A stretch of DNA of 64,000 nucleotides. Source: Larkinella punicea. Its GTDB lineage: Bacteria; Bacteroidota; Bacteroidia; Cytophagales; Spirosomataceae. Shown here in pieces: positions 50,696 through 58,971 of the stretch (position 1 is its first letter; each line of letters starts with the position of its first letter). A model generated the notes under the pieces. It did not search any database. It was not told the DNA's origin and saw only the letters and a program-made list of their open reading frames with translations. A program made the translations under genes and the position numbers. The stretch lies in NCBI RefSeq assembly GCF_003334855.1, contig NZ_QOWE01000005.1, positions 62,001-126,000 of the forward strand, given 5' to 3'.

Positions 50696-51901
50696 ATGTC
50701 TCAACAGAAAAAAGTAGTTCTTGCGTTTAGCGGAGGTCTCGACACCTCGTTTTGTGTTAAATACTTATCCGAAGATCTGGGGTACGAAATCTACTCCGTG
50801 CTGGTCGATACCGGTGGTTTTTCGGAAGCCGATTTGAAAACCATCGAAGACCGGGCCTATTCGCTGGGCGTGAAGCACCATACCGCCATCGCCAAAACCG
50901 ACGATTACTACCAGCAATGTTTAAAATATCTGGTGTATGGTAACGTACTGAAAAATAACACCTACCCCCTGAGTGTCAGTGCCGAGCGGATTTTTCAGGC
51001 CATTGCTGTCGCTGAATACGCCAAATCCATTGGTGCCAATGCCATTGCGCACGGCAGCACGGGCGCAGGCAACGACCAGGTACGGTTCGATATGGCGTTT
51101 CGGATCATTGCCCCCGACGCCGAAATCATCACGCCCATCCGCGATCTGCGGCTGTCGCGCGAAGCCGAAATCGACTATTTGAAAGCCAAGGGCGTGGAGC
51201 AGGAATGGCACAAAGCCGCCTATTCCATCAACAAAGGCTTGTGGGGTACGTCAGTGGGCGGTCGCGAAACGCTGACGTCCAACGGTTTTCTGCCCGAATC
51301 GGCCTGGCCAACGCAGGTGACCAAAACCGAACCGGAGCAAATCACGCTGCATTTTGAAGCGGGTGAACTGAAAGGCATTGGTGACGAACCGGTCGGTGAT
51401 CCCGTTCAAGCCATTCAGCAACTGACGGCGCTGGCCGGGCCGTTTGGCATTGGCCGCGATATTCACGTCGGCGATACCATCATCGGCATCAAAGGCCGGG
51501 TCGGTTTTGAGGCTCCGGCTCCGCTGATTATTCTGAAAGCACACCACGCTATCGAAAAGCACGTTTTGACCAAATGGCAGCAATACTGGAAAGATCAACT
51601 GGCGAACTGGTATGGCACGATGCTGCACGAAGGCCAGTTTCTGGACCCCGTCATGCGGAACATCGAGACCTTCCTGACCGATACCCAAACCCACGTAACG
51701 GGCAAAGTTCACGTTCTGCTGGCTCCGTATCGCTTCCAGGTGCTGGGCATCGAATCGCCGTTCGACCTGATGTCGTCGGCATTTGGTAGCTACGGCGAAA
51801 TGAACAACGCCTGGACCGGCGAGGATGTCCGCGGCTTCTCGAAAGTGATGTCGAATCAGTTGATGATTTATGGAAAAGTGAAAGAGAACGCAACTAAATG
51901 A
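50696..51901 (+). CDS. argG: Argininosuccinate synthase
   Basis: 401 residues from ATG 50696 (MSQQKKVVLAFSGGLDTSFCVKYLSEDLGYEIYSVLVDTGGFSEADL). AFSGGLDTS is the ATP pyrophosphatase P-loop. AHGSTGAGNDQVRFDMAF, SINKGLWGTSVGGRE and IGIKGRVGFEAPAPLIILKAHHAIEKHVLT follow. It joins citrulline and aspartate with ATP to give argininosuccinate. It is the second gene of the operon and ends at a TGA shared with a long hairpin. The protein is somewhat closer in style to the type with the MMS..GGLDTSF start used in Bacteroidota. Confidence 0.97.
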   Translation: MSQQKKVVLAFSGGLDTSFCVKYLSEDLGYEIYSVLVDTGGFSEADLKTIEDRAYSLGVKHHTAIAKTDDYYQQCLKYLVYGNVLKNNTYPLSVSAERIFQAIAVAEYAKSIGANAIAHGSTGAGNDQVRFDMAFRIIAPDAEIITPIRDLRLSREAEIDYLKAKGVEQEWHKAAYSINKGLWGTSVGGRETLTSNGFLPESAWPTQVTKTEPEQITLHFEAGELKGIGDEPVGDPVQAIQQLTALAGPFGIGRDIHVGDTIIGIKGRVGFEAPAPLIILKAHHAIEKHVLTKWQQYWKDQLANWYGTMLHEGQFLDPVMRNIETFLTDTQTHVTGKVHVLLAPYRFQVLGIESPFDLMSSAFGSYGEMNNAWTGEDVRGFSKVMSNQLMIYGKVKENATK

Positions 51902-51988
51902 TGAATGATGAACGATGAACGATGAATTAAAAGGCTTTGCACACGATCGTAATGCTTTACCTTCATCGTTCATCGTTCATCATTCATC
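51900..51988. repeat. 27-bp perfect hairpin overlapping the argG stop
   Basis: Arms 51900-51926 and 51962-51988 are exact reverse complements over 27 bp around a 35-nt loop. They are built of repeated GATGAA/GATGAAC words; the right arm continues with further TTCATC copies. The left arm includes the last two bases of the argG stop. It stands inside the operon, between argG and the glycosyltransferase, so it may cause partial termination or protect the upstream mRNA end. Confidence 0.85.
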
Positions 51989-52006
51989 GTTCATCATTCA
52001 AAGCGA

Positions 52007-53257
52007 TTGAACGTAATCATCGACGCCAGCCTTCCGGGTATTGGCTTTTACCACCGTCAGGCCAAAACGGGCGTGAGTCGCGTCGCCGAGCAATTGGTGA
52101 AGGGACTGCTTGCCTCGGAGCAGGTGCAGCTTTCGCTGGCTGCGCCGACCAACCAGGCCGAAACGTTGCGGTATGCGCGGGAAACCTTCGGAACACAGGC
52201 TCCGCCCTTGGTCAACCGCCCGGCCGAACAGCGGTGGGCGAAGCTGGAAAACGCCTTGCTCGGTCCGTTTGCACCCCAAAGCCTGCCGTCGAAGTTGATT
52301 CGGCAGGTTTTTTACCAATCCCGAAAAGCGTTGAAGGGCGAACAGGCCCGGTTTTCGGCGGAACTGCTGCCGAACGGTGCCATTTATCACTCGCCGTTTT
52401 TTGCCATTCCGGACGACATTGGGCGAATGCCGCACGTTCGCAAGGTGCTGACGGTGCATGATTTGATTCCTATTCATCACCCCGAATGGTTTCCGGCGGG
52501 TGAGCGGGCGGTCAAAGAAGCAATCCAAACCCTGCCCAAAGACGCGCACGTCATCACGGTTTCGGAAGCGACCAAAGTGGATTTTTGCCAGTTTACCGGT
52601 TTCGATCCGGCCCGCGTAACCGCCATTCACCTGGCGGCTTCACTGGCCTTGTTTTATCCGGTAACGGATGCTGCACGAATCAAAGCCACGCAGCAACGTT
52701 TCGGGTTGGGCGACGAGCCGTATCTGCTCAGTCTGGCGACGCTCGAACCACGCAAAAACCTCGATCACCTCATCCGCTGTTTCGTCCAACTGGCCGAAAG
52801 CGGGGAGCTACCGACGGAAGTAAAGCTGGTATTGGTCGGTACGAAAGGCTGGAAAATGGATCAGGTTTTGAGCGAAATCGCGAAGAACGAAAGCATTCGG
52901 TCGCGGCTGATTTTCACCGGTTTTGTGCCCGACGAAGACCTGGCCGCTATGTATTCCGGTGCGCTGGCCTTCGTGTATCCATCCCTGTTCGAAGGCTTTG
53001 GGCTGCCGCCTTTAGAAGCCATGCAATGCGGTTTACCGGTGATTACCTCCAACGTTTCGTCCTTGCCCGAAGTGGTGGGCGATGCGGCCATTCAGGTGTC
53101 GCCCACCGACGCCGACGCGCTCGCCCAGGCCATGCTGACGGTGGTTCAGTCGGCGGATTTACGCAACGAATTAGCAACCAAAGCGCTCCGGCGGGCACAA
53201 TTGTTCTCGTGGGAACGTTTCACCAGTGAGCACATCAGGCTCTATCAAAAATTATGA
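52007..53257 (+). CDS. Glycosyltransferase family 4 protein inside the arginine operon
   Basis: 416 residues with a TTG start ([34 protein letters not shown]). GT-B/GT4 features: [50 protein letters not shown] and the donor site [37 protein letters not shown] (E-x7-E). It resembles mannosyltransferases of the WbaZ kind. It overlaps argC by 4 bp (ATGA at 53254-53257), so it is co-translated with an arginine gene although its job is glycan synthesis. Why it is here is unclear; an insertion into the operon is likely. Confidence 0.88.
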   Translation: MNVIIDASLPGIGFYHRQAKTGVSRVAEQLVKGLLASEQVQLSLAAPTNQAETLRYARETFGTQAPPLVNRPAEQRWAKLENALLGPFAPQSLPSKLIRQVFYQSRKALKGEQARFSAELLPNGAIYHSPFFAIPDDIGRMPHVRKVLTVHDLIPIHHPEWFPAGERAVKEAIQTLPKDAHVITVSEATKVDFCQFTGFDPARVTAIHLAASLALFYPVTDAARIKATQQRFGLGDEPYLLSLATLEPRKNLDHLIRCFVQLAESGELPTEVKLVLVGTKGWKMDQVLSEIAKNESIRSRLIFTGFVPDEDLAAMYSGALAFVYPSLFEGFGLPPLEAMQCGLPVITSNVSSLPEVVGDAAIQVSPTDADALAQAMLTVVQSADLRNELATKALRRAQLFSWERFTSEHIRLYQKL

Positions 53258-54237
53258 CTAAACTACGTATCGGGATTATCGGCGGAGCGGGCTACACGGG
53301 TGGCGAGTTGCTGCGTATTCTCATCAACCACCCCAACGCAGAAATTGCCTTTGTCCACAGCAAAAGCCAGGCAGGAAAACCGGTTTACAACACCCACACG
53401 GATTTACTCGGCGACACGGATCTGACCTTTTCCGGAGACGACACCCGCGACCTGGTCAACCAGGCTGGTCTTTCGGTGATTTTTCTCTGCTCCGGCCACG
53501 GGGAATCCGCGAAGTTTCTGGCGGAAAATCCGATTCCGGAAACGCTCAGCGTGATTGATTTGAGCACCGATTTCCGCGATCAGTCGAACGGCTTTGTATA
53601 CGGTTTGCCCGAACTGCAACGCGAACGCATCCAATCCGCGACCAAAATCGCCAACCCCGGCTGTTTTGCCACCAGCATCCAACTCGCTTTGCTCCCACTG
53701 GCGCAGGCCGGGCTGCTCACGGAAGCCGTTCAGGTGAGTGCCATTACCGGTTCCACCGGCGCGGGACAGTCGTTAAGCCCAACGACACATTTCACCTGGC
53801 GGAACAACAACGTTTCGATTTACAAAGCCTTTACGCACCAGCATCTGACAGAAATTCGCCAGAGTCTGAATGCCTTGCAACCCGGTTTCGATCAACCGAT
53901 CCACTTTGTTCCGTACCGGGGCGACTTCACCCGCGGCATCATGGCCAACGTCTATACGCCCTTTGCCGGGAGCCTCGACGAAGCCCGTCAGCTTTTTGAC
54001 ACCTACTACCACGGCCATCCGTTTACGCACGTCAGCAACATGCCGGTGGATGTGAAGCAGGTTGTCAACACCAATAAATGCCTGATCCATCTGGAAAAAC
54101 ACGACGGTCAGTTGCTCATCAGCAGCGTGATCGATAACCTGACCAAAGGCGCATCGGGCCACGCCGTTCAAAATATGAATCTCCTGTTCGGGTTGCCGGA
54201 AGATACGGGACTGCGACTGAAAGCCGTTGCGTTTTAA
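53254..54237 (+). CDS. argC: N-acetyl-gamma-glutamyl-phosphate reductase
   Basis: 327 residues ([42 protein letters not shown]). NADP site GGAGYTGGEL; catalytic Cys in IANPGCFATSIQLALLPL; later VSAITGSTGAGQSLSPTTHFTWRNNNVSIYKAFTHQHLTEI with the catalytic His, and FVPYRGDFTRGIMANVYTP. It reduces N-acyl-glutamyl phosphate to the semialdehyde, the third step of arginine synthesis. Length is typical for the Bacteroidota type. It is the last gene of the operon, followed 11 bp later by a terminator. argB and argD are not in the window after it. Confidence 0.96.
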   Translation: MTKLRIGIIGGAGYTGGELLRILINHPNAEIAFVHSKSQAGKPVYNTHTDLLGDTDLTFSGDDTRDLVNQAGLSVIFLCSGHGESAKFLAENPIPETLSVIDLSTDFRDQSNGFVYGLPELQRERIQSATKIANPGCFATSIQLALLPLAQAGLLTEAVQVSAITGSTGAGQSLSPTTHFTWRNNNVSIYKAFTHQHLTEIRQSLNALQPGFDQPIHFVPYRGDFTRGIMANVYTPFAGSLDEARQLFDTYYHGHPFTHVSNMPVDVKQVVNTNKCLIHLEKHDGQLLISSVIDNLTKGASGHAVQNMNLLFGLPEDTGLRLKAVAF

Positions 54238-54247
54238 CATTCTCAGG

Positions 54248-54277
54248 GGGCCGCATCACAAAATCCGGCCCTTTTTT
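54248..54277 (+). terminator. Rho-independent terminator of the arginine operon
   Basis: GGGCCG (54248-54253) pairs with CGGCCC (54266-54271) round a 12-nt loop and is followed by TTTTTT (54272-54277). This is a good intrinsic terminator right after argC. Confidence 0.85.
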
Positions 54278-54339
54278 GTGAGTTATCGGCTCTACACCGC
54301 CAGTTATCGACTCCCGCTGGCCGACGGTTTCGAAGTCAG

Positions 54340-54347
54340 TATCTTTG
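54340..54347 (+). promoter_or_regulatory. -7 promoter element of the acyl-CoA ligase gene
   Basis: TATCTTTG matches TAnnTTTG. Initiation near 54353 would give a leader of about 125 nt before ATG 54478, with a small CGGAC-GAAA-GTCCG hairpin around 54406-54421. No -33 TTG stands at the usual distance, so this is a moderate call. Confidence 0.45.
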
Positions 54348-54477
54348 TGTTCATACGTAGCCGACGCAACAAAGAACCCTGACCGTCGTTGATCTTCATT
54401 TAAACGCGGACGAAAGTCCGTGGGTACGTAGGTGGTTTGAAGTTTTGTCTTATTTTTACAAAAAACATTCTAATCCC

Positions 54478-56184
54478 ATGGAAAAACCGTTCACGGCGAA
54501 ACCGTACCCCTGGCTCAAGCATTATCCGGAGGGTATTCCTGCCGACATAAATCCCGATGCCTACTCATCCCTGGTCGATCTGATCGATGAAGGCTGCCAG
54601 CGGTTTGCCAGTTTACCGGCTTACGCGAACATGGATAAGCAACTGACGTTCCGGGAAATTTATACGCTTTCCGGACACTTTGCTTCTTACCTGCAAAACA
54701 ACCTGAAACTGCAAAAAGGCGACCGCGTTGCCATTCAAATGCCGAACCTGCTACAGTATCCGGTGGCTATTTTTGGCATTCTGCGGGCTGGTCTGGTGGT
54801 TGTCAACACAAACCCGCTGTATACGCCCCGGGAAATGCAGCACCAGTTCAAGGATTCGGGTGCGAAAGCCATCGTTATCCTGGCCAATTTTGCCGCGAAT
54901 CTGGAGAAAATCATCGACCAAACGGACATCAAACACGTCATCATTACCAATGTGGGTGATTTGCTCGGCTTTCCGAAGAAGCTCATTGTCAATGCCGTCG
55001 TGAAATATGTCAAGAAACTGATTCCACCGTATCACCTGCCCCAGGCGGTTTCGCTGGCCGATGCGCTGAGCCACGGGAGCCGTCAGCCGTTGCAGAAAGT
55101 TCAGATTGCCAACACCGACATGGCCTTCGTTCAGTATACGGGTGGCACCACGGGTGTTTCGAAAGGAGCCATATTGACGCACCGCAACATCATTGCCAAC
55201 ACGGAAGCCGGTTGTTACTGGATGCAGATCGACCGCATGAAAACGGACCAGTGCGTCATCATTACGCCCCTGCCCCTCTACCACATTTATGCCCTGACCG
55301 TGAACGCCATGCTGGCGCTCAAAAGCGGTTGTCTGAATGTGCTCATCACCAATCCGCGCGACATGAATGCATTCATCGATGAGATGAAGAAATACAAATT
55401 CAACATGTTTGTCGGATTGAATACGCTCTACAACGGTCTGGTCAATCACCCCCGGATCAATGAAGTCGATTTCAGCCACCTCAAGATTTCGTCGGCGGGC
55501 GGTATGGCGCTGCAAACGGCCGTGGCCGAACGCTGGAAGAAACTAAGCGGGAATGTGATTTCGGAAGGGTATGGTTTGTCAGAAACCTCGCCGATTCTAT
55601 CATCGAACCCCTGCGATGGCACGGCCCGGCTGGGAACGATCGGTCTGCCGCTGCCGAGTACGGAGCTGAAAATCATGCAGGAAGACGGCACCGAAGCGCC
55701 GATGGGCATGCCGGGTGAAGTATGGGCGAAAGGGCCGCAGGTTTTTCCGGGTTACTACAACCGCCCCGACGAAACCGCCAAAGTGATGGAGGGAGACTGG
55801 TTCAAAACCGGCGACATCGGGGTGATGGACGAAGACGGTTTTTTCCGGATTGTCGACCGCAAGAAAGACATGATTCTGGTTTCGGGCTTCAACGTATACC
55901 CCAACGAAATCGAGGATGTGATTGCCCAGTGTCCGGGCGTTCTGGAAGTGGCTTGCATCGGTGTGCCTGACGACAAATCGACGGAAGCCGTCAAAATCTT
56001 TGTGGTCAAAAAAGACCCCAACCTCACGGCCGAAGACATTCTCAAGTACAGCAAAGACCAACTGACCAATTATAAACGACCGCGCCACATCGAGTTCCGG
56101 ACCGAGTTACCGAAAAGTAATGTCGGCAAGATTCTTCGACGGCCACTGCGCGACGAAGAACTCGCTAAACTCCCCAAGAAGTAA
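54478..56184 (+). CDS. fadD: Long-chain fatty acid-CoA ligase (AMP-forming)
   Basis: 568 residues from ATG 54478 (MEKPFTAKPYPWLKHYPEGIPADINPDAYSSLVDLIDEGCQRFASLPAY). The AMP-binding P-loop is QYTGGTTGVSKGAILTH; then EGYGLSETSPILSSNP and GDIGVMDEDGFFRIVDRKKDMILVSGFNVYPNEIEDVI; the catalytic Lys is in LPKSNVGKILRRPLRD. This domain order and length match FadD. It makes acyl-CoA from free fatty acids, feeding beta-oxidation or lipid synthesis. It is a single gene with its own terminator. Confidence 0.94.
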   Translation: MEKPFTAKPYPWLKHYPEGIPADINPDAYSSLVDLIDEGCQRFASLPAYANMDKQLTFREIYTLSGHFASYLQNNLKLQKGDRVAIQMPNLLQYPVAIFGILRAGLVVVNTNPLYTPREMQHQFKDSGAKAIVILANFAANLEKIIDQTDIKHVIITNVGDLLGFPKKLIVNAVVKYVKKLIPPYHLPQAVSLADALSHGSRQPLQKVQIANTDMAFVQYTGGTTGVSKGAILTHRNIIANTEAGCYWMQIDRMKTDQCVIITPLPLYHIYALTVNAMLALKSGCLNVLITNPRDMNAFIDEMKKYKFNMFVGLNTLYNGLVNHPRINEVDFSHLKISSAGGMALQTAVAERWKKLSGNVISEGYGLSETSPILSSNPCDGTARLGTIGLPLPSTELKIMQEDGTEAPMGMPGEVWAKGPQVFPGYYNRPDETAKVMEGDWFKTGDIGVMDEDGFFRIVDRKKDMILVSGFNVYPNEIEDVIAQCPGVLEVACIGVPDDKSTEAVKIFVVKKDPNLTAEDILKYSKDQLTNYKRPRHIEFRTELPKSNVGKILRRPLRDEELAKLPKK

Positions 56185-56190
56185 AAGACA

Positions 56191-56214
56191 AGCGGTTGAA
56201 AAACCGCTTTTTTT
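56191..56214. terminator. Intrinsic terminator between fadD and the LytTR gene
   Basis: AGCGGTT (56191-56197) pairs with AACCGCT (56202-56208) around a GAAA tetraloop, followed by TTTTTT. It lies between two convergent genes and, with A-rich sequence on the other side, may act both ways. Confidence 0.85.
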
Positions 56215-56219
56215 ATGCT

Positions 56220-56666
56220 TCAGGCCCTGGCATACTGCGTCGTGAGCGGAAGAAACTCCTGCTGAAAGGCGACCACCAGCCGCATGAAATGCGTAGTTTT
56301 CCGACGCGAAACTTCAATTTCACAGCCATTTGTCAGACAGATGGTTGTACTTTTCCCCGGGCGGATTTCCTGCAGGTACAGCAGGTTGATGATGCTTTTC
56401 TTGTGGGGCCTCACAAAGATTTCCGTCGGCAAACGACCTTCCAGTTTTTTCAACGTCAGCGATACGATCATCTCGGAACCGTCGCTAAAATGCACTACCG
56501 TGTAGTTGCCCTGTCCTTCAAGCCAGGTGATTCGGTACGCCGGGATTTTCCGGCGCTGGCCCCAAAAAGGCAGGACAATGTCTGATAGGTTCAGATGACG
56601 GGTGACGGCTTGCAACTGGTACTCGGAGTAACTATTTCTGGGGGTGGAATGGATTTGTAATTTCAT
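56220..56666 (-). CDS. LytTR domain DNA-binding protein
   Basis: 148 residues. LytTR domain about residues 40-140: RITWLEGQGNYTVVHFSDGSEMIVSLTLKKLEGRL, then FVRPHKKSIINLLYLQEIRPGKSTTICLTNGCEIEVSRRKT. The match to the family (W-EGxGNYT, FVRPHKSxIIN, ISRRK) is clear. There is no receiver domain, so it is a stand-alone LytTR regulator; the short N-terminal part is polar. It is convergent with fadD. Targets unknown. Confidence 0.9.
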   Translation of the reverse strand: MKLQIHSTPRNSYSEYQLQAVTRHLNLSDIVLPFWGQRRKIPAYRITWLEGQGNYTVVHFSDGSEMIVSLTLKKLEGRLPTEIFVRPHKKSIINLLYLQEIRPGKSTTICLTNGCEIEVSRRKTTHFMRLVVAFQQEFLPLTTQYARA

Positions 56667-56897
56667 ATACGTAGCCGTTGTATATTGATCTTTTACAAAA
56701 ATGGCTCATATTATTTGATAAACGCAATGTTTTTTCAACATTTCACCCACAAACAGCAAAAATATTTTCAACTTATTTGCCCTGATGCCCTTTTACTGCA
56801 CTACAACGCCTTTTTTAGTAACCTTTGGGCAGTTTGCAACTTTGAAAACCGCCTTCGTGTTTGTTTCAGATAGGATTTCATTCTTCGTAAACTCTTC

Positions 56898-57773
56898 ATG
56901 GCTACTTTATTAGATTTTGTTGGGAACACCCCATTGGTTGAATTAAAGCATATTAACTCAAAGTCAGGCGTTAAGCTGTTCGGAAAGATGGAAGGACACA
57001 ATCCGGGCGGCAGCGTGAAGGATCGTCCGGCCTACAGCATGATCAAAGGAGCTATCGATCGTGGTGATCTTAAACCGGGTATGAAATTGATCGAAGCCAC
57101 GAGTGGAAACACCGGCATTGCACTGGCTATGATTGCCCGGCTCTACAACGTTGAAATCGAGCTGGTTTTGCCCCAGAACTCGACCCGCGAACGGATTCTG
57201 ACCATGCAGGCATTCGGCGCAAAAGTGACGTTGCTGGAAACCATGGAGAGCGCCCGCGATTATGCCGAGGAACAGGCCACAAAAGGCCATTATTTTCTGC
57301 TTAATCAATTTGCCAATCCTGACAACTACTTAGCCCATTACCGCACCACAGGCCCCGAAATCTGGAAAGATACTCAGAGTAAAATTACTCATTTTGTTTC
57401 AGCCATGGGAACCACCGGCACCATCATGGGAACGTCCCGGTATCTGAAGGAACAGAATCCGGCGGTTCAGGTGGTGGGCTGCCAGCCTTCCGAAGGGTCA
57501 CAGATTCCGGGAATTCGGAAATGGCCCCAGGAATACCTGCCCAAGATTTTTGAACCCAGCCGCGTCGATCGCGTCATTGAAATGTCGCAGGACGACGCCA
57601 CCCGGATGACCCGCCGGCTGGCCCGCGAAGAAGGGATTTTTGCCGGGATGAGCAGCGGAGGTTCCGTTTATGCCGCCCTCAAGCTCATCGAGGAACTGGA
57701 ACAAGGCGTCGTGGTCTGCATCATCTGCGACCGGGGCGACCGCTATTTGTCGTCCGATCTGTTTGGGAGTTAA
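56898..57773 (+). CDS. cysM: Cysteine synthase B (O-acetylserine sulfhydrylase)
   Basis: 291 residues ([49 protein letters not shown]). PLP Lys in GGSVKDRPA; then [49 protein letters not shown] and [17 protein letters not shown]. The short length and the RPAYSMI pattern fit CysM over CysK. It makes cysteine from O-acetylserine and sulfide or thiosulfate. The start is ATG after a poor ribosome-binding site. The 5' region 56667-56897 is AT-rich with no gene. A CAACTTTG at 56837 is a weak -7 candidate. Confidence 0.92.
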   Translation: MATLLDFVGNTPLVELKHINSKSGVKLFGKMEGHNPGGSVKDRPAYSMIKGAIDRGDLKPGMKLIEATSGNTGIALAMIARLYNVEIELVLPQNSTRERILTMQAFGAKVTLLETMESARDYAEEQATKGHYFLLNQFANPDNYLAHYRTTGPEIWKDTQSKITHFVSAMGTTGTIMGTSRYLKEQNPAVQVVGCQPSEGSQIPGIRKWPQEYLPKIFEPSRVDRVIEMSQDDATRMTRRLAREEGIFAGMSSGGSVYAALKLIEELEQGVVVCIICDRGDRYLSSDLFGS

Positions 57774-57858
57774 CCGAACAGCACAACGGACCATCAGCGG
57801 CCGGGGAATGACTGCCGGGAAATTAATTTTTCCGGCAGTTAATTATCCATCTGGCGGC

Positions 57859-57890
57859 TTGCACCACATCCCGACAGTTCTGTACATTTG
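57859..57890 (+). promoter_or_regulatory. Promoter of pyrD-ftsK
   Basis: TTG at 57859-57861 and a perfect TAnnTTTG (TACATTTG, 57883-57890) 21 nt apart. The expected start of transcription, about 57894-57897, coincides with the pyrD ATG at 57895, so the message may be leaderless. Confidence 0.6.
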
Positions 57891-57894
57891 TGTT

Positions 57895-58971
57895 ATGTAC
57901 AAGCGCGTCGTCCTGCCTCTCCTCTTTCGTTTTGATGCTGAACAAATTCACCATTTTGTTACTTCTTTCCTGAAAATTTCGCTGGCCATCCCCGGTTTTC
58001 GCTGGCTGGCCCGTCAGTTGTTTACCGTCGACGATCCACGCCTGAGACGGGAAGTTTTCGGCATTCAGTTTGCCAATCCCGTCGGCCTGGCCGCTGGGTT
58101 CGACAAAAATGCAGAATGGGTAGACGAACTCGCCTGCCTGGGTTTTGGCTTTATTGAAATCGGCACCGTAACACCCCGCCCCCAGGCCGGCAACGACCGC
58201 CCCCGGCTTTTTCGTCTGAAAGCCGACAAAGGGCTGATCAACCGCATGGGTTTCAACAACGAAGGTGCCAAAGCGGCTGCCAGCCGGCTGCGCAAACGGC
58301 GTTCGGGCCAGCAACTGATCATTGGCGGAAACATCGGCAAGAACAAAATGACGCCGAACGAAAACGCGCTGGACGATTACCTGGCCTGCTTTCACGACCT
58401 GTTCGATACCGTCGATTATTTCGTCGTCAACGTCAGTTCGCCCAACACGCCGGGGTTGCGGGCCTTGCAGGAAAAAGAACCGCTCATGGCCCTGTTGCAA
58501 CGCTTGCAGGATGAAAACCGCCGGAAACCAGTTGCGAAACCCATTCTGCTCAAAATTGCCCCCGATCTGACCGACAGTCAGTTGGATGATATTATCGAAA
58601 TTGTTACCACCACCCGCATTGCCGGTATTATTGCAACCAACACGACGATTAGCCGCGACGGTTTACAAACCGATGCCCAGACTGTTGAAAAAATAGGCAT
58701 GGGTGGCGTCAGCGGAGCGCCGTTAAAACAACGTTCGACGGAGGTGATTCGTTATCTTTGTCAACAATCGGGTCATGCGTTCCCGGTTATTGGGGTAGGT
58801 GGTATTGCAACGGCGGAAGACGCGCTCGAAAAACTGCGGGCTGGGGCCAGTTTGGTGCAGGTGTACACGGGGTTCATTTATGAAGGCCCTACGTTGGCGA
58901 AAGAGATTTGCAAAGTATTGGCAGAAGAGGTAGATTATAGCAGTTTACAAAAAAATGAGTCAACCCATTAA
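57895..58971 (+). CDS. pyrD: Dihydroorotate dehydrogenase (quinone), class 2
   Basis: 358 residues from ATG 57895 ([43 protein letters not shown]). The N-terminal amphipathic helices are the membrane-binding part of class 2 enzymes. FMN barrel: [67 protein letters not shown] with the catalytic Ser, [10 protein letters not shown] and [13 protein letters not shown]. It oxidises dihydroorotate with a quinone in pyrimidine synthesis. Its last 17 bp overlap ftsK. The frame is open far upstream into cysM but that is not coding. Confidence 0.95.
   Translation: MYKRVVLPLLFRFDAEQIHHFVTSFLKISLAIPGFRWLARQLFTVDDPRLRREVFGIQFANPVGLAAGFDKNAEWVDELACLGFGFIEIGTVTPRPQAGNDRPRLFRLKADKGLINRMGFNNEGAKAAASRLRKRRSGQQLIIGGNIGKNKMTPNENALDDYLACFHDLFDTVDYFVVNVSSPNTPGLRALQEKEPLMALLQRLQDENRRKPVAKPILLKIAPDLTDSQLDDIIEIVTTTRIAGIIATNTTISRDGLQTDAQTVEKIGMGGVSGAPLKQRSTEVIRYLCQQSGHAFPVIGVGGIATAEDALEKLRAGASLVQVYTGFIYEGPTLAKEICKVLAEEVDYSSLQKNESTH

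Noticed and set aside
54406-54421. CGGAC-GAAA-GTCCG hairpin before fadD, considered as a riboswitch
   Set aside because: Only a 5-bp stem with a tetraloop; no aptamer core of a known class could be recognised in the leader.
57670-57894. Upstream extension of the pyrD frame
   Set aside because: It lies inside cysM in another frame and across its stop; a perfect promoter element lies just before the ATG at 57895.
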